A stretch of 64,000 nucleotides of DNA from an uncultured Desulfovibrionaceae bacterium (GTDB lineage: Bacteria; Desulfobacterota; Desulfovibrionia; Desulfovibrionales; Desulfovibrionaceae), in assembly GCA_949299515.1 (NCBI GenBank), contig CASGAP010000012.1, forward strand, positions 1 through 64,000, given 5' to 3'. Below are positions 26,770-35,524 of the stretch, piece by piece. Every line of letters starts with the position of its first letter. Positions within the stretch are counted from its first letter, which is position 1. The position numbers were made by a program, and so were the translations under genes. Under the pieces are notes generated by a model. The model did not search any database. It was given only the letters and a program-made list of their open reading frames with translations, and was not told where the DNA came from.

Positions 26770-27447
26770 TCACCCGATTGTTAAATTTTTGTTCAGAATT
26801 TCGAACGTGTTTTTGTCTACAGAAATAATTCCCTGTTTCTGGAGTTTGCCAAGTTCCTGTGACATGGCGCTTCTGTCCACGGAAAGGTACTCGGCAAGTT
26901 CCTGTCTGTTAAAGGGTATAGTAAATTTTGCGCTTTGTTGCAACTGTGATTGATTTGATAAATAAATCAATAACTTGTCTTTTGTTGTCTTTTGTGTGAG
27001 GTTTTCGATTTTGGAGCTCATCCGGATATTTTTTTCTGCAAGCACGGCGACAAAATTATGGATAAGCGTGTTATGAAAGCTGCAGCGGCTGCTGCAGACC
27101 GAAAGAACTTTGTGAATGTCCATGAACAAAACCGTGCTGTTTTTTGCCGCATAAGCATTCAGCGGGCTGGTGTGTGCGGCTGCGGCAAAGCTTTCCGCAA
27201 AAATGTCGCCCGGGCCTATTTCGGCATGAATGGTTTTTCTGCCCCAATAATCTTCTTTTGACAAATGGACTGAACCGGATAAAACTAAACCCATGTACCG
27301 TACGGCATCGCCCATATGAAAAATGTATTCGTCTTTCAGAAAGTTTTTGGGTGCGGCTTTCAGGCAGTTTAAAATTGCCTGCATTTCGGTTTCGTTCATG
27401 CCTTTGAAAAGAATTGACGAGGCTATGACCTGAAAAAATTTTTGCAT
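26770..27447 (-). CDS. Crp/Fnr-family transcriptional regulator
   Basis: 225 residues. A cyclic-nucleotide-binding-like beta roll (about 15-130; GLVLSGSVHLSKEDYWGR, GPGDIFAES) is followed by a winged helix (about 145-215; PFNRQELAEYLSVDRSAMSQELGKLQ). It lacks the N-terminal four-cysteine pattern of Fnr. The divergent ferredoxin-type gene and the intergenic dyad suggest it controls both; proteins of this kind in sulfate reducers include HcpR, a nitrosative-stress regulator, but that identity is only a possibility here because no hcp gene is present. Confidence 0.88.
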   Translation of the reverse strand: MQKFFQVIASSILFKGMNETEMQAILNCLKAAPKNFLKDEYIFHMGDAVRYMGLVLSGSVHLSKEDYWGRKTIHAEIGPGDIFAESFAAAAHTSPLNAYAAKNSTVLFMDIHKVLSVCSSRCSFHNTLIHNFVAVLAEKNIRMSSKIENLTQKTTKDKLLIYLSNQSQLQQSAKFTIPFNRQELAEYLSVDRSAMSQELGKLQKQGIISVDKNTFEILNKNLTIG

Positions 27448-27460
27448 AAAAAAACCTTTT

Positions 27461-27502
27461 TGTTGGAATTACAACAGAAATGCTTTTAAATTGTGGTATA
27501 TT
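27461..27502 (+). promoter_or_regulatory. Crp/Fnr-type dyad and promoter before the ferredoxin-like gene
   Basis: The dyad TGTTG-N6-CAACA at 27461-27476 lies in the 83-bp divergent gap. A TATATT at 27497-27502 is a likely -10 for the plus-strand gene. The dyad centre then falls about 41 bp before the expected transcription start, the class II activator position for Crp/Fnr proteins. The dyad is also 14 bp before the regulator gene and could autoregulate it. Positions are seen; binding is inference. Confidence 0.5.
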
Positions 27503-27530
27503 ATTTTCATAAAGTCAATGGAGAAAACTT

Positions 27531-28238
27531 ATGATACGACAAATGATTCAAATAGACGAAGAAAAATGCAACGGCTGCGGTATCTGCGTAAATGCCTGCC
27601 ATGAGGGGGCGCTGACCATCGAAAACGGCAAAGCAAAGCTTATTCGCGACGATTACTGCGACGGGCTCGGAAACTGTTTGCCTGCCTGTCCCATGAACGC
27701 GATTTCGTTTATAAAACGCGAAGCTCTTCCTTATGACGAAGCGGCAGTGCTTGCCAATATGCAGGCTAAAAAAGCACAGGCCTGCGGCTGTCCCGGAAGC
27801 AGGCTTCAGGAAATTAAGCCAAAACTGCAGGAAGAAGAAACACAGTCCTGCTGCGAGGCTGTTCCTTCCCTGCTGCGTCAATGGCCGGTGCAGATTAAAC
27901 TTGTCCCTGCCAATGCCGCGTTTTTGAATAATGCCGATGTGCTTATTGCGGCAGACTGCACAGCCTATGCCTACGGGAATTTTCATCGGGATTTTGTGAA
28001 GGGCCGCGTGGTGCTTATCGGCTGCCCTAAACTGGATTCTGTGGATTATTCCGAAAAATTTGCCGAAATGTTCAGGCATAATTCCATTAAAAGCATTACT
28101 GTCGCCAAAATGGTAGTGCCGTGCTGCAGCTGTATCGAACATATGGTGAAGCGGGGTATTGAGCTGAGCGGCAAAACAATTCCGCTGACCGTAAAAACAA
28201 TTTCTCTTGAAGGAAAAATTCAGGAAAAAGTTTTGTAA
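27531..28238 (+). CDS. Ferredoxin-type iron-sulfur protein with extra cysteine motifs
   Basis: 235 residues. Two [4Fe-4S] ferredoxin motifs lie at the N-terminus: CNGCGICVNAC near 15-25 and CDGLGNCLPACP near 45-56. Further cysteines at ACGCPGS (near 85), CC (near 104), GCPK and PCCSCIEH (near 205) suggest more cluster ligands. Proteins of this layout occur in anaerobes, often near hcp or hydrogenase genes, as electron carriers or cluster-relay proteins. It is divergent from the Crp/Fnr gene and has its own terminator. The precise partner is unknown. Confidence 0.85.
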   Translation: MIRQMIQIDEEKCNGCGICVNACHEGALTIENGKAKLIRDDYCDGLGNCLPACPMNAISFIKREALPYDEAAVLANMQAKKAQACGCPGSRLQEIKPKLQEEETQSCCEAVPSLLRQWPVQIKLVPANAAFLNNADVLIAADCTAYAYGNFHRDFVKGRVVLIGCPKLDSVDYSEKFAEMFRHNSIKSITVAKMVVPCCSCIEHMVKRGIELSGKTIPLTVKTISLEGKIQEKVL

Positions 28239-28265
28239 GGCATTTCTTGCAATTATATAAAAAAA

Positions 28266-28281
28266 CACCGGATTTCCGGTG
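28266..28281 (+). terminator. Terminator of the ferredoxin-like gene
   Basis: CACCGG-ATTT-CCGGTG followed by GTTTTTG, 27 bp after the stop codon. Confidence 0.8.
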
Positions 28282-28313
28282 GTTTTTGTAATTTTTATGC
28301 CGATAAAAATTCT

Positions 28314-30758
28314 TTATGAGGATTTTTCTTTCTTTTTGCGGGTCTTGAATGAATTTTCCGCAAGCCAGCCAAGTTCGTGCAGTTCCGCGTCCACGGTATG
28401 GAACAGGGAATTTTTGGGGAAATTGCCTGCTTTGCTGCGTTTTCCGGCGGCAATACCCGTCAGCAGTTCCAGGGCTTCGGTGATGTGACTGACCGGGTAT
28501 ATGGCAAACAGTCCCTTTTCCACCGCTGCTCTGACGCGTTCGTTGAGCATAAGCTGTTCAATATTGTCTTTTGGAATGATTACCCCTTGTTTGCCCGTCA
28601 GGCCGCGCTGTTCGCACAGTTTGAAAAATCCTTCGATTTTTCTGGTAACGCCGCCCACAGCCATAATTTCCCCAGCCTGGCTAACCGCTCCGGTCATGGC
28701 AAGGCTGAGATTGATGGGGGTTTTGGAAATGGCGGAGAGCAGTGCCACAAGCTCGGCTCCGGAGGCAGAATCGCCCTCCACGCCGTTATAGCTTTGTTCA
28801 AAGCACAGGCTGCCCGTAAGCACAAGCGGCTTGTTGTGGGCGAATTGATCCACAAGATAACTTTTTAATATCATCATGGCTTTTGTGTGGATCGGGCCTG
28901 CCAGTTCCGATTCCCTTTCAAGGTCGATAATGCCGCCGTGTCCCACGCCCACGGTGCAGGAAATCTGGTGGGGCAGACCGAATTCAAAATCGCCCGTATG
29001 GGTGACGGAAAGTCCGTTCACTCTGCCTACGGCAAAGCCGGAAGTCTGGATTTTTATCATGTCCCTGTTGTATTCTTCCATGAACAGTTCTTCAATATAG
29101 GCAGAACGGTACATTTTTTCTTCGTAGGCTTTATGGATATATTCTTTGCCGACAATTTCCCTGCCGTCCATTTTTGCCAGTGCCGACGCTTCGATCATGG
29201 TTTCGCGGATAAGCGGGAATTTCAGGGATATTTTTGTGTGGTCTTCGCAGAGCAGGGTCGAGTAATCCACAAGTGCCGCCATGGCGTTTTTGTCGAACGG
29301 CAGCAGGGAAGACTCGTCCGCAATATGCACCAGATTGTGCAGCCAGGCTTTGATGTTTTTGAGGTTTCTGTCTGTATCGCTGCTCATCTGCGCTTTGATT
29401 TTAAAAAGTTTTAAAAATCTGTCGTCGCTTTCGAGCAGGCTTTCGTAAATGTCGTCGGTGCCGATAAGGATTACTTTTACATCTAAATCCAAGGGGGCAG
29501 GGGAAAGGGTTTTTGTTTTTACAAGTTCATTGCTGTCGTCTTCCACTTTGCTCTGACGGGCTCTGAGCACGCGCATAAGACCGTCCCAGGCGTTTGGGTG
29601 GGCAAGAATGTCTTCGATGTGAATGGCAAGATAGCCGCCGTTTGCCTTGTGAATGGAGCCGGCTTTGATCAGCGTGAAGTTGGTTGACAGCGCGCCCATT
29701 TCGGATTCGCGTTCAATGCAGCCGAGTACGTTGAAAAAAGTCGGGTGGCTTTCAAAAATTACCGGTGCGCCTTTGAGTTCGCCGTTGTCAACAAAAAGAT
29801 TGATTTCGTAGCGGGACAGGCTGTGTTCCTGGGAGGGAAGCGGCGGAGCGGAAAGATCCGCAAGGCTTAACGGTATAAGCGCTTCTTTGGTCAGGAATAA
29901 GTCCATGTTTTCCAAAATGTCTTTGCGCACATTGTCAAAAAACAGCTTGACGCTTTCAAGGTATGGACCTGCGTTTTTGCAGAATTTTTCTTGGAACGGC
30001 AGGTAAAATTTTTGCAGAACGTCGTTTATTACTTCTTTTTCAAGTTCTTTTTGGTCGTTTTTAAATTCTCTTTCCGCTTTGCTCAGTTTTTTAATGACTG
30101 CGGTCATGGAATGCAGGAGGTGATCGCTTTTGCGCTTGATTGCGGAACGGATGTTGACGTCCAACAGCTCAAATTCCTCATCGCTGAGGCGTTTGCCTTC
30201 CACAAGGGGATACAGTGTCAGGCTGCCCTGTTCGTCTATGTCGAGGTTGAAGCCTTGTTTTTCCGCTATGCTGTCCATTTCTTTAATGAAACATTCGCGG
30301 ATTTTCTGAAAGTTGGACAAAAGAGCCTGTTTCTTTTTTTCATACGCTTCCGTTTCAAAACGCAGAGGAATTTCTTTTTTTATCTGCTGCAGGATTTTGG
30401 CAAGTTCCGTTTTCAGGATTTTGCCCTGACCGGCGCAGACTTTCAGCAGAACGGGATTGTCCGCGTTTTCAAAATTGTTTACATAGAGCAGGTCGGGCGG
30501 TGTTTCCTGTTTCTGCGCAATTGGTTTGAGAAAATGCCTGAGCATATAGCCGCGGCCGAGGTCGTTTTCGCCGGCAAGGTAAATATTGTAGCCGTTGTCT
30601 TTGATGTTGACGGCAAGGGTCAGGGCGTTTACCGCTCTGGTTTGGCTGAAGTTTTTGCGCAGTGATTTGGGAATGTCGCTGCTTGTTTCCCACGGGATTT
30701 TTTCGGGATCAAAGCTGGCGTACAGTTTGTTAGCGGAAAGTGCTTTTATTTTGCTCAT
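28314..30758 (-). CDS. Lon-like ATP-dependent protease (AAA_32/LonB-related)
   Basis: 814 residues with an N-terminal AAA-type region, a helical insert, and a C-terminal Lon serine protease domain. The catalytic serine is in EGDSASGAELVALL (near 670) and the lysine is in GGVTRKIEGF (near 715). The P-loop position NIYLAGENDLGRGYML (near 60) has R where classical Walker A has K, a change also found in relatives of this group. It degrades misfolded or regulatory proteins by family analogy. The gene follows hemC by 2 bp. Confidence 0.88.
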   Translation of the reverse strand: MSKIKALSANKLYASFDPEKIPWETSSDIPKSLRKNFSQTRAVNALTLAVNIKDNGYNIYLAGENDLGRGYMLRHFLKPIAQKQETPPDLLYVNNFENADNPVLLKVCAGQGKILKTELAKILQQIKKEIPLRFETEAYEKKKQALLSNFQKIRECFIKEMDSIAEKQGFNLDIDEQGSLTLYPLVEGKRLSDEEFELLDVNIRSAIKRKSDHLLHSMTAVIKKLSKAEREFKNDQKELEKEVINDVLQKFYLPFQEKFCKNAGPYLESVKLFFDNVRKDILENMDLFLTKEALIPLSLADLSAPPLPSQEHSLSRYEINLFVDNGELKGAPVIFESHPTFFNVLGCIERESEMGALSTNFTLIKAGSIHKANGGYLAIHIEDILAHPNAWDGLMRVLRARQSKVEDDSNELVKTKTLSPAPLDLDVKVILIGTDDIYESLLESDDRFLKLFKIKAQMSSDTDRNLKNIKAWLHNLVHIADESSLLPFDKNAMAALVDYSTLLCEDHTKISLKFPLIRETMIEASALAKMDGREIVGKEYIHKAYEEKMYRSAYIEELFMEEYNRDMIKIQTSGFAVGRVNGLSVTHTGDFEFGLPHQISCTVGVGHGGIIDLERESELAGPIHTKAMMILKSYLVDQFAHNKPLVLTGSLCFEQSYNGVEGDSASGAELVALLSAISKTPINLSLAMTGAVSQAGEIMAVGGVTRKIEGFFKLCEQRGLTGKQGVIIPKDNIEQLMLNERVRAAVEKGLFAIYPVSHITEALELLTGIAAGKRSKAGNFPKNSLFHTVDAELHELGWLAENSFKTRKKKEKSS

Positions 30759-30760
30759 TT

Positions 30761-31690
30761 TTAAGCCTGTGTACAGTATAAACGTTCAAGAATTTCTTTG
30801 CCGCCGCTTTCAAGAATGGCTTTGGCAAGGTTTTGTCCGAGCTGAATACGGTTGTCGGCGGAATCGTTAAGGGTTTTTCTGATAATTTTGCTTGCGTCGG
30901 GTTCGGCTACCAATCCTTCCAGGGTAATGCTGCCGCCGTGCAGTTCGGAATACGCAGCAATGGGAACCTGGCAGCCTCCGTCGAGGGATTTAAGAAAAGC
31001 CCGTTCCGCTTCTACGCAGATTTTTGTTTCTTCGTGATTTAAAAAGGCGATTAACTCCAGAATGTCTTTTCTGTCTTCGCGGACTTCAATTCCCAGTGCG
31101 CCCTGTCCGCAGGCCGGAAGAAATGTCGGGGCTGTCAGGTCTTTTTGAAAAGCCGTGGTAAGTCCGAGACGTTTTATGCCGGCTTTGGCGAGGATTATGG
31201 CGTCGTAGTCGCCTGCGGTCATTTTGTTTATGCGTGTCTGCACGTTGCCGCGGAGCATTTTTATTGTCAAGTCCGGACGCAAAGCAAGGATTTGTGCCTG
31301 TCTGCGCAGACTGCTGGTGCCCACGACAGCATTTTGGGGCAGGTCTTCCACGGAAGCAAAACGGTCGGAAAGGAAAACGTCGTTTCTGTCTTCCCGTTCG
31401 GGAACAGCGCCGAGGATAAGCCCCTGCGGCAGTTCCATGGGCACGTCTTTCATGCTGTGGACCGCAAGATCGGCGGAACCGTTCAGCAAAGCGTCTTCGA
31501 TTTCTTTGACGAAAAGCCCTTTGCCGCCCACTTTGGCAAGGGGCACGTCAAGAATAATGTCGCCTTTGGTTTTTATAATGCTCAGTTCCACGTCTAAATC
31601 GGAATAGTTTTTTTGCAGCAGGCCTTTAATATGGTTTGCCTGCCATAGAGCCAGTGCGCTGCCGCGGGTGGCGATAGTGATTTTTTTCAT
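30761..31690 (-). CDS. hemC: Hydroxymethylbilane synthase (porphobilinogen deaminase)
   Basis: 309 residues, the usual length. It joins four porphobilinogens into hydroxymethylbilane for haem, sirohaem and corrinoid synthesis. Landmarks are [11 protein letters not shown] near the start, [11 protein letters not shown] near 125, [11 protein letters not shown] near 145, and the dipyrromethane-cofactor cysteine in [12 protein letters not shown] near 240. It lies between an FmdB-family gene (52 bp upstream) and the Lon-like protease (2 bp downstream), so the three are probably one operon. Confidence 0.97.
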   Translation of the reverse strand: MKKITIATRGSALALWQANHIKGLLQKNYSDLDVELSIIKTKGDIILDVPLAKVGGKGLFVKEIEDALLNGSADLAVHSMKDVPMELPQGLILGAVPEREDRNDVFLSDRFASVEDLPQNAVVGTSSLRRQAQILALRPDLTIKMLRGNVQTRINKMTAGDYDAIILAKAGIKRLGLTTAFQKDLTAPTFLPACGQGALGIEVREDRKDILELIAFLNHEETKICVEAERAFLKSLDGGCQVPIAAYSELHGGSITLEGLVAEPDASKIIRKTLNDSADNRIQLGQNLAKAILESGGKEILERLYCTQA

Positions 31691-31742
31691 TGCTGATCCT
31701 TTTGGGGAAATTCTGTGAGAAAAAGGCTGCTGCCTGCAGAAA

Positions 31743-31988
31743 TTAATGGCCGCAGGTTGCGCAGGAGCCTCCGGAACAGCCGGCGCAGCCGCCGCCGGAA
31801 CTTGTTTGGCCTGTCATGGTCGGTATTTCGGCGCCTGAGCCGCCTTTTCTGTTGCGGCACGGTCTTGAAATCAGTTTTTCTGTTTTTGTGCTGCCGCATT
31901 TGGGACAGGCCGGCAGTTCGTCATGGGAAAAAACAAGTTCTTCAAATTGGGTATCGCAGTCTGAACAATGGAATTCGTAAAGAGGCAT
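31743..31988 (-). CDS. FmdB-family zinc-ribbon protein
   Basis: 81 residues. It begins [18 protein letters not shown] and has a second CxxC in PACPKCGS, the zinc ribbon of the FmdB regulatory-protein family. The tail is rich in Gly and Cys ([17 protein letters not shown]), as often seen in Deltaproteobacterial members. ATG 31988 has GGAG upstream and matches the family N-terminus; a longer form from 32009 does not. Function is poorly known; it is first in the hemC operon. Confidence 0.9.
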   Translation of the reverse strand: MPLYEFHCSDCDTQFEELVFSHDELPACPKCGSTKTEKLISRPCRNRKGGSGAEIPTMTGQTSSGGGCAGCSGGSCATCGH

Positions 31989-32149
31989 AATAACTCCGAT
32001 GTATTGCATTTTTGCCGATTATATACAAAATGCTTTTGGTTTTCAATATTGTCATACAATAAGAATTATTTAAAATCTGTCAATAAAATAAGATATTGAC
32101 AAATAATTTTTTTAAAGGAAAATAAAAGAAAATATAAAAAAGGACAGTT

Positions 32150-32575
32150 ATGCGTTTTGTTTATACTATTTTATGCTTTTGCTGCATAATGTTCGGCACA
32201 AAAGCATATGCCGCCGATGAAAATCTTGAGCTTATGCGGATTACCGTTCCGTTCGGCTGGGTTATTGCCGAATCCGGTCAGGATCAGGTGATTCTGGAAA
32301 CGCAGAATAAAGAAGCCAAGTTTATTTACAAGAAAATTCCCGTGCATTACATTGAGCTTGAAGATTATGCCAGAGCGCTGATGAAGGCCTACGGCGGATA
32401 CAATTTTACCAAACGTACCAGTTCCATATATTATTTTGAGTATCTGCACGGCAATAAGTTCGCCTGGACCTTAGTGGGCTATTATAAGGGCAATAAGGAT
32501 ATTTTGGCCACGCAGACGGGTATCGGTGAAAGTTCAGATTTTGTTGCTATTATGGAATCGATTGTGTTAAAGTAA
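32150..32575 (+). CDS. Hypothetical secreted protein (141 residues)
   Basis: A signal peptide is visible: MRFVYTILCFCCIMFG, then cleavage after AYA near residue 21. The mature part has about 120 residues, is mostly beta-like with aromatic clusters (IYYFEYLHGNKFAWTLVGYYKGN near 90-112), and contains no recognised domain. A Shine-Dalgarno-like AAAGGACAG precedes the start. It is monocistronic as far as can be seen. I do not recognise the family. Confidence 0.7.
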   Translation: MRFVYTILCFCCIMFGTKAYAADENLELMRITVPFGWVIAESGQDQVILETQNKEAKFIYKKIPVHYIELEDYARALMKAYGGYNFTKRTSSIYYFEYLHGNKFAWTLVGYYKGNKDILATQTGIGESSDFVAIMESIVLK

Positions 32576-32691
32576 TTTTGATTAAATAAAATTTACAAAA
32601 TTGTATAATTTATTTTTGTATAGCATTCCTCCGATATATTGGCACGTTCCCCGTAACAAAAATGGAAATATTAAAAAAAATAACCTTTCTG

Positions 32692-32728
32692 TAGACAAAA
32701 GAATGAGTTTATTTTATAGTTTTGTCTA
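32692..32728. promoter_or_regulatory. Nine-bp inverted repeat upstream of the amino-acid-binding protein gene
   Basis: Perfect arms TAGACAAAA and TTTTGTCTA separated by 19 bp, about 70 bp before the start codon, in an AT-rich leader of 220 bp. It could be an operator with two separated half-sites. The binding protein is unknown. Confidence 0.4.
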
Positions 32729-32796
32729 GTTTAGGGGAATTTTTCGTAACGGAAAAATCATTTGGTTAACATTAACTTTTTTTGTTTGGAGTTGAG

Positions 32797-33540
32797 ATGA
32801 AAAAGATTTTGTCTTCAATGCTTTTGGCTTTGTCTTTAATTGCCGGACAGGCTCAGGCCGCTGATGACACCATTGTTATCGCCACAAACCCGACCTGGCC
32901 GCCGATGCAGTTTGTTGACATGGACAAAAATATCGTAGGTTTTGAAGTGGATCTTCTGAATGCTATCTGTGAAGCCGCAAACTTGAAATGCACCTGGAAA
33001 AATGCCGCATGGGAAGGTATTTTCGGTGAAATCGAGTCCCATAATGCCGATGTTATCGCTTCCTGCGTAACCATTACCGAAGCCCGTCAAAAGAAATATC
33101 TTTTCTCTGAACCTGTTTATAATATGTATCAGGCTCTTGTTGTTCCTGTGGACAGCACCATTGTTAAACCCGAAGATCTCGGCGGAAAGCGTGTGGGCAT
33201 TCAAATCGGCACTACCGCAATCGAAGCTTTGAAAAAAATCGATGCCGATTATCAAATCGTAACCTATGACGAAGTTGGTCTTGCCCTTGAAGACCTTGCC
33301 AACGGCCGTATTGATGCCGTAATGTGCGATGACCCGGTTGCAAAATACTATGCAAGCCAAAAAGAAGGATACAAAGGCAAGATGAAAATTGCTTTCTCAA
33401 GCACTGATCCTGAAGTTTTCGGCTTCCTTGTGCTTAAAGAAAACACTGCGCTTATGGACAAGCTGAGCGCTGGCTTTAAAGCCATTAAGGAAAACGGCAA
33501 GGAAAAAGAAATTCTTGCAAAATGGTTTGGCGAATTCTAA
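32797..33540 (+). CDS. ABC transporter amino-acid-binding protein (family 3)
   Basis: 247 residues with a signal peptide cleaved after AQA near residue 19. The family 3 pattern is clear: NPTWPPMQFVD, GFEVDLLNAICEAANLKC near 50-67, SCVTITEARQKKYLFSEP near 88-105, and GKRVGIQIGTTAIEAL near 130. This matches the polar or basic amino-acid binding proteins (HisJ/ArgT type). No permease or ATPase gene is adjacent; a strong terminator follows. The start at 32797 is behind GGAG; the upstream TTG at 32782 is not used. Confidence 0.93.
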   Translation: MKKILSSMLLALSLIAGQAQAADDTIVIATNPTWPPMQFVDMDKNIVGFEVDLLNAICEAANLKCTWKNAAWEGIFGEIESHNADVIASCVTITEARQKKYLFSEPVYNMYQALVVPVDSTIVKPEDLGGKRVGIQIGTTAIEALKKIDADYQIVTYDEVGLALEDLANGRIDAVMCDDPVAKYYASQKEGYKGKMKIAFSSTDPEVFGFLVLKENTALMDKLSAGFKAIKENGKEKEILAKWFGEF

Positions 33541-33565
33541 TTTTTAGAAAAAAAACATAAAAAAA

Positions 33566-33584
33566 GGCGGTTGTTATAACCGCC
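33566..33584 (+). terminator. Terminator of the amino-acid-binding protein gene
   Basis: Stem GGCGGTT/AACCGCC followed by seven T, with an A-run upstream so it may also work in reverse. Confidence 0.88.
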
Positions 33585-33606
33585 TTTTTTTATGCGGAAA
33601 ATATGC

Positions 33607-33898
33607 TTAGGGTATCCCAATTAATGCATTGCTTATGGAATTATAAAAAATATCTATAGGAGCAGATTGTTTTAAAGTTTGTTTCGGGTTGGGAAAAAGA
33701 TTTTTGCAGCCGTTCTCATTCATGGTATTTGCGGAACCGAAGCCGAAATATTCGCAACGGTTCATTAATACCGTGTAATGAGGGGATTGGGGGAGCCGCC
33801 CAAAAAGCGACAAGTCGTTTGCGTTAGTAAGCTTGCGAACTTTATGCAAACGGACAGCAAGGCAATCATTTCCCTCAAGAAAAAAGAAAAATAATTTG
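33607..33898 (+). repeat. Dispersed intergenic repeat, copy A (longest)
   Basis: About 290 bp filling the gap between two convergent genes. The left 100 bp (from TTAGGGTAT to GCAGCCG) match copy C at 61593-61797. The right 110 bp match both copy B at about 51095-51275 and copy C. A hairpin with arms CGTTTGC/GCAAACG at 33816-33822 and 33846-33852 lies in the shared core and is conserved in all three copies. Reading frames differ between copies, so it is not a conserved gene. Confidence 0.75.
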
Positions 33899-33908
33899 GA
33901 AATACACT

Positions 33909-34610
33909 TTAGGTGGGATTGCTGAATTTAAAATAGGTATCGAATTCTCCGACAAGATGGTGGGAAAGCAGGCTCATGAGTGTTGCGATGGAAGGCTGTT
34001 TTATGTCGTCTTCGGTGCTGACCGGATAAAAAATGGGATAATCACGCAAAAAGCCGAGGGTTGCGTTGATAATCATAAATGCACTCAGTCTTGCCCGTGA
34101 GGGGTTGATGTTTTTGGTTGCTTTATTGATGATAATTTCGATATTGGCGATAAGCGGAAAAAAAACATCTCTGTAGCCGGAAGTGCTGTGGGGATTTTTT
34201 TCGTTGATATCCTGCAAAAGAAGCAGGGCATGGCCCGCTACCTGTTCCATGCCGATAAATTTCATGGCCAGGGAGTTTATTTCGTCGGTAAGGGCGTTGA
34301 ACAGCTCTTTGCCTTCAAGTTTTGATTGGGCAAGAAGTTCCAGATTTTTAACGGAAGGGTCGAGCATTTCGATAAGGCGCCGTTTTACCCGTTTGATAGC
34401 GGCTTCGTACAGACCCTGCTTGCCGCCGAAATGGAATGTGATAAGGCCCAAATTGCATTGTGCGGCTTCTGCCAGAGCTCTGGTGTTTGTGGCTTTGTAG
34501 CCGTTTTGCCCGAAAAGGCGGATAGCTTCTATGACCAGTTTTTCTCTGGTAGCTTCTCCTTTCAGTTTGCGTTGGTCGGTCGTGTTTGCGGCAGTTTGTT
34601 TCTTTTTCAT
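33909..34610 (-). CDS. TetR/AcrR-family transcriptional regulator
   Basis: 233 residues. The N-terminal TetR helix-turn-helix is REKLVIEAIRLFGQNGYKATNTRALAEAAQ, then LGLITFHFGGKQGLYEAAI (about 20-70). The C-terminal part resembles the DUF1956/CerR group (FIGMEQVAGHALLLLQ). The gene is divergent from a sirtuin gene, with two adjacent perfect palindromes in the gap, so the pair is a likely regulator-target unit. The ligand is unknown. Confidence 0.9.
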   Translation of the reverse strand: MKKKQTAANTTDQRKLKGEATREKLVIEAIRLFGQNGYKATNTRALAEAAQCNLGLITFHFGGKQGLYEAAIKRVKRRLIEMLDPSVKNLELLAQSKLEGKELFNALTDEINSLAMKFIGMEQVAGHALLLLQDINEKNPHSTSGYRDVFFPLIANIEIIINKATKNINPSRARLSAFMIINATLGFLRDYPIFYPVSTEDDIKQPSIATLMSLLSHHLVGEFDTYFKFSNPT

Positions 34611-34671
34611 AGCAATTCCAGCAGAAAGAAATTATAATATATTTTTTTTTATCTTGAATAAATAATAATGT

Positions 34672-34714
34672 CAATAAAATATTGTTAAACAATATTGTTT
34701 TATTGCCAATAAAA
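34672..34714. promoter_or_regulatory. Palindrome cluster between tetR-type gene and sirtuin gene
   Basis: A perfect 19-bp palindrome, AATATTGTT-A-AACAATATT, lies at 34678-34696. A second, TTTTATTG-C-CAATAAAA, lies at 34698-34714. CAATAAAA also occurs at 34672-34679, so the outer arms can pair with either neighbour. The site is about 60-70 bp from both start codons. It is the likely operator of the TetR protein, controlling both directions. Confidence 0.65.
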
Positions 34715-34754
34715 AAAAATTATTATAGGATACCGTATCAGAGAGGATATGCTT

Positions 34755-35501
34755 ATGAAGCAATATGCAGCAAGTGAAGAATTGTCAGAAATTATCCGCC
34801 GTGCCGGGCATTTTGTCGTACTGACGGGAGCCGGCATTTCAACGCTTTCGGGCATACCCGATTTTCGCGGCGTGGGCGGTTTGTATTCCAGAAAAGACAT
34901 AGACGCCAACAAACTTTTTGATATAAATTATTTCAGAAAAGATCCAAGTTATTATTATAAAAATTCCCGCGATTTTTTGTATGAAAAGGCGGCCCGTCCC
35001 AATATTGTGCACGAAACCTTGGCAAAGCTCGAAGAAAAAGGGTATCTGAAAGCTGTTATAACGCAGAATATTGATTTGCTGCACCAAAAAGCCGGGTCTA
35101 AAAACGTTTTTGAACTGCACGGTTCGCCGATGCGGCATTATTGCATGAACTGCGGGAAAAAATTTGATTTTGATACCGTTCTTGCCATGATCCGGGAAAA
35201 AGAAGTGCCGTACTGTCCGCAGTGCGGGGGCATTATCAAACCCGAAATCGTATTTTTCGGCGAATCCTTGCCGGAATATGCTTTGGATAATGCCGAATAT
35301 CATGCCAAAAAGGCGGATTTTTTGCTTGTGCTCGGAACAAGCCTGACCGTTTATCCGGCAGCGGCTGTTCCGGAAATAACCCACAGGGCAGGCGGCAAGC
35401 TTGGCATAGTCAATGCTTCTTCTACGTATATTGATGATGTATGTATTTTTAAAGCCAAGGATTTAGGCGGTATTTTTGAAAAACTTAATGTTTTGCTTTA
35501 A
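34755..35501 (+). CDS. NAD-dependent protein deacylase (sirtuin, Sir2 family)
   Basis: 248 residues. The NAD-binding motif [15 protein letters not shown] is near 25-40, [12 protein letters not shown] with the catalytic region near 100, and ELHGSP with the catalytic histidine near 118. The zinc site has four cysteines in CMNCG and CPQCG, and the end of the fold is [10 protein letters not shown] and [13 protein letters not shown]. It removes acyl groups from lysines and releases nicotinamide. ATG 34755 lies 8 bp after GAGAGG; ATG 34749 is only 2 bp after it. Confidence 0.95.
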   Translation: MKQYAASEELSEIIRRAGHFVVLTGAGISTLSGIPDFRGVGGLYSRKDIDANKLFDINYFRKDPSYYYKNSRDFLYEKAARPNIVHETLAKLEEKGYLKAVITQNIDLLHQKAGSKNVFELHGSPMRHYCMNCGKKFDFDTVLAMIREKEVPYCPQCGGIIKPEIVFFGESLPEYALDNAEYHAKKADFLLVLGTSLTVYPAAAVPEITHRAGGKLGIVNASSTYIDDVCIFKAKDLGGIFEKLNVLL

Positions 35502-35524
35502 TAAAAAGCAATAAAGGATTGTAT

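Noticed and set aside
33607-33849. 80-residue minus-strand frame
   Set aside because: It lies inside dispersed repeat copy A and is not kept open in the other copies.
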